From assembly GCF_003711225.1 (NCBI RefSeq), contig NZ_CP031030.1, positions 2,480,001 through 2,544,000 on the forward strand: a stretch of DNA of 64,000 nt, in the 5' to 3' direction. Position 1 is the stretch's first letter. Each line of letters opens with the position of its first letter. Positions 58,868 through 64,000 of the stretch are shown in pieces. The position numbers and the translations under genes are program-made. This DNA is from Runella sp. SP2. GTDB taxonomy: Bacteria > Bacteroidota > Bacteroidia > Cytophagales > Spirosomataceae. A model generated the notes under the pieces. It had not been told where the DNA came from, ran no database searches, and was given only the letters and a program-made list of their open reading frames with translations.

Positions 58868-61800
58868 TCACCTCACCTCCAACACCACAGGCCCCAATAA
58901 ACCCGAGGTTTTGGGTTTAGGAGCTCCCCCTAAGCGAATTCCTCCCGAGACTTTGAGGAGTTTTTTGTCGGCGGGGAGTTTAGCGTCGCCTGCTAAACGG
59001 TTGTCCCACTGATTGGTAACTCGGATTTCGAGTTTGTTTTTACCTACCTTGGCCACGCTGGAAAGATTGACGCGGTAAGGCGCTTTCCATAACGTGTCAA
59101 GTACAACGCCATTGAGACGTACTTCGGCGATGTCTTTCACCTCTCCCAAATCCAACCACAACGAGCTATTGGGAGCTAGTTGCGCTTTTTTAATGTCTAT
59201 TTCTTTGGTATAGGTAGCCGTACCACTAAAAAACTGGACACCTTCATCAGGGTGGTTCGTCCACGACGTCAGTTCGGGCAAGGTAACTTGGGCAGGTGCT
59301 CCCCAGTTTTCAGGGAAAGAGAGTGTCCAATTTCCCATAATTCTTTGCGAATCTTTGACTTTTCTTTCCGAAACAGCCATTTCGTTTTGTGAAGCATTTT
59401 TCTCAAATACAATAAAATAAGACTCTTGCGGGTCAAAATGAAGTTTAACAGTGGTTAAGCCATTCTCTATTTTGTACGCAACGGCTTCGGCAACGCCCTT
59501 ATCGGCACGCCACAGTTCGGGGACTTTTCCTGCCACCCGAAACACTACCTCCATGTCTTCGGCTTGGTTGCGCATATTGAGCACGAAATAATAGTCTGCT
59601 TCACTCGTTTTGCGGTGCATCCACGACAGACGTGTATTGGTATGCGGCAGGGTATAATCAACGTCTTTTTTCAAATTGAGTTGTCCCAAAATCCCTTGCA
59701 GCGGCGCATTCCAAAACACCTTACCTTTTCCGTAAGGACTTTGGAAAATAAACTTCCCGTCGGCCATTCCCCAGAGTTCGGTGGCTTTTGTCGCTACTTC
59801 ATTATCAACCGCAGGGTACCCCACCAAACTGGGCGATTTTTCGGGTTTGGGGCCTACAATGATAGCTCCTTTTTTGAGTAACTCTTCGATTTTGGCCAAA
59901 ACCTGTGGTGTCATCGTAGTTCGTTCGGGCAATACCAATAGCTTGTAACGCATACCACTTGGCAGCACCAATTCCCCGTTTTCAACCTCAAAACGTTGCA
60001 AAATCTCGGTATTCACAAAATCGTAATCATACCCAGCGGGGGCTTCATTTCGTAGTTTTTCCCAGTAGGGCACGGCGGCAGGAATATCTTCGCCCAAATA
60101 ATAGGCAATGTCGGCCACAAAACGACCTTCTTGGAGTAGGTACTGAGTACGCGTGAGGTAATCTACAAACGGTTTGGCTTGCTCCGCCCACGTAATGTTG
60201 CGGTTGAAGTGCGTCCCTACCATCGTATTCCCAGGCTTGGTGTCCAACGGTTGGTGGGCTGAGGTATGAAAAATCACTTGGTTGATTCCCTGCGTCAGCC
60301 AATAATCGCCGATAAACTTCAACGCCGCTGGCGCTTCGTAGCCGCCCCCCGTCCAAGCTTCGGCCGCAACTACTTTTTTTCCATAGATATGCCCCGCCGA
60401 TGCCGCTTCGCGTACATCCGACTGGTGGGCATGAAGGCGGTCGCTGGCTCCCGCGTAGGGTTTTTGTAGTTCCAAATCCGCAGGTGACGTCCACTCTTTA
60501 TCGGCTCCACTCCCTAAACCTTGCGTCATGCCAAATTCACCCATTGGTATATCCACCGAAGCTTTATTGCGTAGGGCATCTTCGATGATGGGCATCGAAA
60601 TCCCCGCTACTTCGCCGTAGGTTTTAATGCCCTTTTGATGAGCGTATTCAGTGATGGCAGCATAGTGATTATCAACCAATAATTCGGCAATGGTCAGTCG
60701 AAAATCCCACAAAAAACGGTCGCTCACTTCGGCACTTTCCACTACAAAACCTGCCAACACTGGCAAATACTTGGTGGGATCATAGCCTCGGCGTTTTTTA
60801 AATTCAGGGAGCATGGTTTCCGTCCAGTTTTGGGCATCCGCTTCGTAGCTATCCACCAAAAAATACTTCATGCTTTTACCATACAGCGGCCCCATTGCTT
60901 CGGCAATCGGGTTCGACCATTGATTGAGGTGCGACAACAAATGGGTTTTATTGAACTTGTCCACCTCATAACCAGTGGCTTCTGGCATCGCAGGGCCATT
61001 TTTGGCTCCCGTCAGCGACTGCCCAATGCGTAGAATCGTCCAAGCCCCCTGCCCCGCGCGGCGTTCCGTCCCAATGGGGGAATTGTAGGACGGGGCTGTC
61101 CAATCTAATGTACCATCAGGCTTCATAAAAGAAGTTATATCTATGATTTCATCGCCTTTAATGACTGTATTTTGACCTGTATTGGGTGTTTTAAGGCTTT
61201 CAAAAGCAAACATTGGCGCAAAAGCTGCTTTGTCTTCCCAACGATGCACCCGCGCACCCGAATAAAAAATAGCTTCGGTAATGTCAAACGACTTAGGCGC
61301 GGTGGTTGGTCCCCCAAAGCCTCCCACATCATCGGGGCCACCGACGGTTGTCATCGTTGCTCCTTTAACAAACACTACCCGAAAGTACTTGGCTGTGACC
61401 TCAGGAAACGAAAATGTACGCACTGGCAGCGCCCGAATGTCGTGCTGCGGCCCAGGCAAGGCCAATAGCGTTTTATAGTTTTTTCCATCTTCGCTAAACT
61501 GAACGTACCCTGCGCGCATCGTACGACTGGGAAACCTTGCTGGATCTCCCAATGCCAACGAAAACGAGCGTGCCGTAAAGGGTTTTTCGTATTCAAATTG
61601 TAAATAAACTGGTTCGTCTTGTTTGGGCGTTTCAAGGGTAATTTTTGACGTTAAATCATCATCCAAGAGGGCATCGGGTGTCACGTTTTCCCCTTTATGA
61701 TTGGTGATTTTTGGCGTAGCCACCGTCAGTTCTGCCTCGGGCGTTTTGTAGGCCAATACGATTTGGTCTTGGTAAAAAGGTTCCGATTTGCTGTTGCTAC

Positions 61801-62314
61801 CACCGAAGCTTGCTCCTTTGGGCAAATTCCGAATTGGCCCCGCAACCGTTGGTGGTAAAGGCAACGGACTGCTAAGCTTTTCACCTCCGCGAAGTTGGGT
61901 TCTACTCCATACTATTTTTTTCATGGCTTCCAGCGGCTTTACCCACGTTCCTCCTGTTTCGCTCCAGCCTGCGGCAGTTACCATGGTCATTTCCAAGCCC
62001 AAACGGTCGGCTTCTGCCGCGGTGTGTTTGATGAGTTCCAGCCATTCGGGTGTCATAAACTTGACTTTTTTCTCAACGGTTTGTCCACCACCAATCGACA
62101 CATCAAACGCTTGAAAACCACCAATACCAACGCGCTGCATCCATTCGAGGTCTTTGGTGATGCCTTCTCTGGTCACATTGCTCCCCACCCAATGCCACCA
62201 TACAACAGGTTTGGCCGATTTGGGGGGATTTTGAAAGTTTTTTTGCAAAGTAGTTTGTGCCATACTCCCGAAAGTAGCTACAACCAATACCACGAATAGA
62301 AGTGTTTTTTTCAT
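58868..62314 (-). CDS. GH106-type alpha-L-rhamnosidase-like glycoside hydrolase
   Basis: An 1148-residue secreted enzyme (signal LLFVVLVVATFGSMAQ). The start of the mature protein (FQNPPKSAKPVVWWHWVGSNVTREGITKDLEWMQRVGIGGFQAFDV, key part WWHW..G) and the length match GH106. The last 150 residues form a GH2-like sugar-binding beta domain (LDLGEVKDIAEVRLNGVVLDTLWKAPYRVNLS). GH106 enzymes release L-rhamnose from flavonoid rhamnosides and pectin fragments. An element copy (39-nt subtype) adds 13 residues from position 412 (SPIGTERRAGQGA), inside a DWTAP-x-WTILR loop. Confidence 0.88.
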   Translation of the reverse strand: MKKTLLFVVLVVATFGSMAQTTLQKNFQNPPKSAKPVVWWHWVGSNVTREGITKDLEWMQRVGIGGFQAFDVSIGGGQTVEKKVKFMTPEWLELIKHTAAEADRLGLEMTMVTAAGWSETGGTWVKPLEAMKKIVWSRTQLRGGEKLSSPLPLPPTVAGPIRNLPKGASFGGSNSKSEPFYQDQIVLAYKTPEAELTVATPKITNHKGENVTPDALLDDDLTSKITLETPKQDEPVYLQFEYEKPFTARSFSLALGDPARFPSRTMRAGYVQFSEDGKNYKTLLALPGPQHDIRALPVRTFSFPEVTAKYFRVVFVKGATMTTVGGPDDVGGFGGPTTAPKSFDITEAIFYSGARVHRWEDKAAFAPMFAFESLKTPNTGQNTVIKGDEIIDITSFMKPDGTLDWTAPSYNSPIGTERRAGQGAWTILRIGQSLTGAKNGPAMPEATGYEVDKFNKTHLLSHLNQWSNPIAEAMGPLYGKSMKYFLVDSYEADAQNWTETMLPEFKKRRGYDPTKYLPVLAGFVVESAEVSDRFLWDFRLTIAELLVDNHYAAITEYAHQKGIKTYGEVAGISMPIIEDALRNKASVDIPMGEFGMTQGLGSGADKEWTSPADLELQKPYAGASDRLHAHQSDVREAASAGHIYGKKVVAAEAWTGGGYEAPAALKFIGDYWLTQGINQVIFHTSAHQPLDTKPGNTMVGTHFNRNITWAEQAKPFVDYLTRTQYLLQEGRFVADIAYYLGEDIPAAVPYWEKLRNEAPAGYDYDFVNTEILQRFEVENGELVLPSGMRYKLLVLPERTTMTPQVLAKIEELLKKGAIIVGPKPEKSPSLVGYPAVDNEVATKATELWGMADGKFIFQSPYGKGKVFWNAPLQGILGQLNLKKDVDYTLPHTNTRLSWMHRKTSEADYYFVLNMRNQAEDMEVVFRVAGKVPELWRADKGVAEAVAYKIENGLTTVKLHFDPQESYFIVFEKNASQNEMAVSERKVKDSQRIMGNWTLSFPENWGAPAQVTLPELTSWTNHPDEGVQFFSGTATYTKEIDIKKAQLAPNSSLWLDLGEVKDIAEVRLNGVVLDTLWKAPYRVNLSSVAKVGKNKLEIRVTNQWDNRLAGDAKLPADKKLLKVSGGIRLGGAPKPKTSGLLGPVVLEVR
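61043..61081 (-). repeat. 39-nt palindromic element (long subtype) inside the rhamnosidase gene
   Basis: AG-C5-TG-C4, then GCGCGGCGTTCCGT, then C3-AAT-G5-A; 13 codons. In the copy at 27962 the same frame has TAG where this one has CAG, so the stop is absent where it would matter. Confidence 0.85.
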
Positions 62315-62558
62315 TTTACAGAAATTTTTATGACAACCGATAGTTACTTACCTCAAACGATTTATCTTTTAAATTCAAAAATAAATCCATTAAGTACTAT
62401 CTCTATCCTACACCTACCTGCTATTGTCTCAAATAGAGAAAATAAAAGACTTTTGCCATTTTGCTTGAGGATGTTATTTTTTATTTAAGCGATCGGCGGC
62501 ATATCTACCAAATTTGTTCGGTATTGGAGGTCATTTTCTTTGCTTTTTCAGTATCCTA
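62315..62558. other. AT-rich intergenic stretch upstream of the rhamnosidase gene
   Basis: No gene is visible. A CAAAAATA at 62376-62383 would be a minus-strand -7 box (TATTTTTG) for the rhamnosidase gene, weak support. The right part leads into the direct-repeat operator of the next operon. Confidence 0.4.
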
Positions 62559-62631
62559 CCGCCGTTTAGAAATTAGATGCCGCCGTTCAGAAAGTAGAAT
62601 TGTTTTGAGAGTAGTAAGGCCACTACTTTTG
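62559..62631 (+). promoter_or_regulatory. Promoter with two direct repeats (LytTR-like operator)
   Basis: CCGCCGTTTAGAAATTAGA (62559-62577) and CCGCCGTTCAGAAAGTAGA (62580-62598) are 19-mers in direct orientation with a 21-bp period (two helical turns), the spacing used by LytTR response regulators. Right after them lie TTG (62600-62602) and TACTTTTG (62624-62631), a clean -33/-7 pair. The operon starts at 62670. Confidence 0.6.
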
Positions 62632-62669
62632 GAGTGAAGAAATAAAAAGCACTCTTAAACCTCAAAATT

Positions 62670-63032
62670 ATGTCAAAATCAGCCAAAACCGTCTATTTTT
62701 TCAGTTTTTACCTTTTCTTGGTAGGGCTTGAACTTACCTTTATCCCTAACTTTTTTACCAAAACGGCGCAACTTCCCGAAGCCCACGAACCCTACATTCG
62801 AGTAGTGGGGATTTTGGCCATTATCCTAGGTGTTTATTATTATCAGTCAGCCAAAAACGAGCTTACACCTTTCCTCAAAACCACGATTATCGGTCGGCTG
62901 ATTTACTTTTTAGGAGCTGTTGGGCTGGTCGTTACGCAAATTGCCCCTCCCCTTTTTATCGCCTTCGGTGTGATTGATTTGCTGGGCGCGGTATGGACGT
63001 GGCAAACACTGAAAAGCGAAGACAAAATGTAA
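62670..63032 (+). CDS. Small four-helix membrane protein, uncharacterised
   Basis: A 120-residue protein with about four membrane helices (TVYFFSFYLFLVGLELTFI, YIRVVGILAIILGVYYY, TIIGRLIYFLGAVGLVVTQI, PLFIAFGVIDLLGAVWTW). It resembles short membrane proteins of the DUF4345/DoxX-like kind, but I do not recognise a specific family. First gene after a LytTR-like promoter and 58 bases before a SnoaL-like secreted protein. Confidence 0.7.
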   Translation: MSKSAKTVYFFSFYLFLVGLELTFIPNFFTKTAQLPEAHEPYIRVVGILAIILGVYYYQSAKNELTPFLKTTIIGRLIYFLGAVGLVVTQIAPPLFIAFGVIDLLGAVWTWQTLKSEDKM

Positions 63033-63090
63033 GTGCAACTCATTCTTCTACAAATACCCATTCACTAACTGTGCCTACGCACGTATTCCC

Positions 63091-63516
63091 ATGAAAAAAC
63101 TCCTTTGTTTCTTATTTTTTGCCGTTGCGTTGACAACTTCCGTTTCGGCCCAAACCCCCATTGCGACCTTGTTTGAGAACATGAAAAAAGAGTTTGAAGC
63201 AAACCCCTCTAAAGCCATTCAAGACCAAGCGATTGAAGACTATGTGCTTGTTTCGGGCACGGGCTACATTGCCAACAAACAACAGATAGTCAATTTGTTC
63301 AAAAACGTTAGTAAAGTAGATGCCCGCTTTCAAGACCTCAAACTTCGTCAATTTGGCAACCTTGTTATTGCCACTGGTCGCGAGTTTTCCGTTCGCCACT
63401 ATTCCAACGGCACTCCCGACTTATCCACGGATTATTTGGTCACTTATGTGTATGAAATCAAAGACGGCAAACTCACTTACATAAGCGGACAACATACGGT
63501 ACCTGGGGCAAAATGA
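63091..63516 (+). CDS. Secreted SnoaL/NTF2-like protein (paralogue 1)
   Basis: A 141-residue protein with signal peptide (LLCFLFFAVALTTSVSAQ) and a SnoaL/DUF4440-like alpha+beta barrel: ATLFENMKKEFEANPSKAIQDQ, DYVLVSGTGYIANKQQIVNLF, QFGNLVIATGREFSVRHY and TDYLVTYVYEIKDGKLTYISGQHT. Ligand or reaction unknown. It is followed by a closely similar gene at 63734. Confidence 0.8.
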   Translation: MKKLLCFLFFAVALTTSVSAQTPIATLFENMKKEFEANPSKAIQDQAIEDYVLVSGTGYIANKQQIVNLFKNVSKVDARFQDLKLRQFGNLVIATGREFSVRHYSNGTPDLSTDYLVTYVYEIKDGKLTYISGQHTVPGAK

Positions 63517-63558
63517 TTTATACTTACGCACATTATTCAATCAATATCTAGTGCGATA

Positions 63559-63578
63559 GGTCTGACTATCGTCTGACC
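63559..63578. repeat. Single copy of the GTCTGAC 20-mer repeat
   Basis: GGTCTGACTATCGTCTGACC, identical to the left arm of the pair at 14147-14166, 49 kb away. It lies between the two SnoaL-like genes. Confidence 0.85.
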
Positions 63579-63733
63579 GATGTTATCCAAAAAAAGCATA
63601 TCTCTTCAGCCCCATGTCGTACGGCCTGGGGCTAAAAGAGTAGGTAGATGTCGCATTTTTACAATTTCCGCTCTTTTTGATGGAGTAATTTTGTCAATGA
63701 AAAAAGGTATTTACAAAAACCAAGAAATGACCC

Positions 63734-64000
63734 ATGAAAAATCTTTTATTGCTTTTTCTCATCGCCGTGGCGGGTAGCGTTGTTGCGCAAACCCAAGCCG
63801 AAAAACTCTTCCAGCAAAACATGAGCGATTACCAACAAAATCCTTTGAAAAACGTAACGGATAATCTCAGCGACAACTACTTACTGGTGTCGGGAAGTGG
63901 CTACATTGCCAACAAATCGCAGATTATGGCTTTGTTCAAAAATGTAAAAAGTGTAGAGGCTAATTTTAAAAACCTATCTATCCGCCAATTCGGGAATACC
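63734..64000 (+). CDS. Secreted SnoaL/NTF2-like protein (paralogue 2, cut by window edge)
   Basis: The frame from ATG 63734 gives 89 residues to the window edge: signal MKNLLLLFLIAVAGSVVAQ, then AEKLFQQNMSDYQQNPLKNV, DNYLLVSGSGYIANKSQIM and LSIRQFGNT. It matches the previous gene almost motif for motif (VSGTGYIANK / VSGSGYIANK), so the two are tandem duplicates. Confidence 0.85.
   Translation, partial: MKNLLLLFLIAVAGSVVAQTQAEKLFQQNMSDYQQNPLKNVTDNLSDNYLLVSGSGYIANKSQIMALFKNVKSVEANFKNLSIRQFGNT

Overview
The window reads as chromosome of a member of the Bacteroidota, most likely a Cytophagales/Spirosomaceae-type environmental bacterium (Runella-like; genus is a guess). The reasons are a SusC-type receptor and two more TonB-dependent receptors, several TAnnTTTG promoter boxes, few Shine-Dalgarno motifs, and AraC/DeoR regulators beside catabolic operons. 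No rRNA, tRNA or CRISPR array was seen.

Layout. 1-3.2 kb: the 5' part of a susC-like gene, a divergent DeoR regulator, and a PQQ-type sugar dehydrogenase lipoprotein. 3.3-6.7 kb: an overlapping pair of P-loop ATPases of unknown function behind a long inverted repeat. 6.7-12.2 kb: a cyclophilin-like lipoprotein, an acetyltransferase, a two-subunit molybdenum hydroxylase, a beta-barrel protein and a divergent AraC regulator. 12.3-19 kb: a minus-strand catabolic operon (MFS exporter, acyl-CoA dehydrogenase, FAD monooxygenase, DUF3237 protein, CoA-transferase). 19-26 kb: a toxin-antitoxin pair, the thiolase pcaF, a possible integron-like gene cassette, madM-madL, a malonyl-CoA synthetase and a second CoA-transferase. 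26-35 kb: a small protein with a frameshifted HNH nuclease, then pobA, pcaD-pcaC fusion, pcaB, pcaG and pcaH (4-hydroxybenzoate and protocatechuate to 3-oxoadipate), a PobR-like AraC regulator and a PcaK-like transporter. 35-41 kb: an RND efflux operon and a Crp/Fnr regulator. 41-56 kb: one long minus-strand cluster (TonB receptor, MFS, six TIM-barrel sugar-isomerase-like proteins, two C-glycoside-deglycosidase beta-type domains, carboxylesterase, GMC oxidoreductase, AraC regulator). 56-62 kb: another TonB receptor and a GH106-type rhamnosidase. 62-64 kb: a small plus-strand operon with two SnoaL-like paralogues.

Working together (inference): the gene content fits use of plant phenolic glycosides. 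The rhamnosidase and esterase would trim the conjugate, the GMC oxidase plus deglycosidase proteins would remove the sugar, pobA/pca genes and CoA-transferases would process the aromatic part, and madLM/matB would use malonate.

The most unusual signal is a family of short palindromic elements (core C5-TAA-C5-AAT-G5, 24 nt, with a 39-nt subtype). I found 17 copies, 14 of them read in frame inside genes, mostly in the catabolic operons. Two copies in inverted orientation bound a complete DUF559 nuclease-like domain inside a CoA-transferase gene, so that scoA, nuclease and scoB form one reading frame. This looks like a nuclease-linked element that colonises coding sequence, and three fused proteins have copies exactly at their fusion joints.
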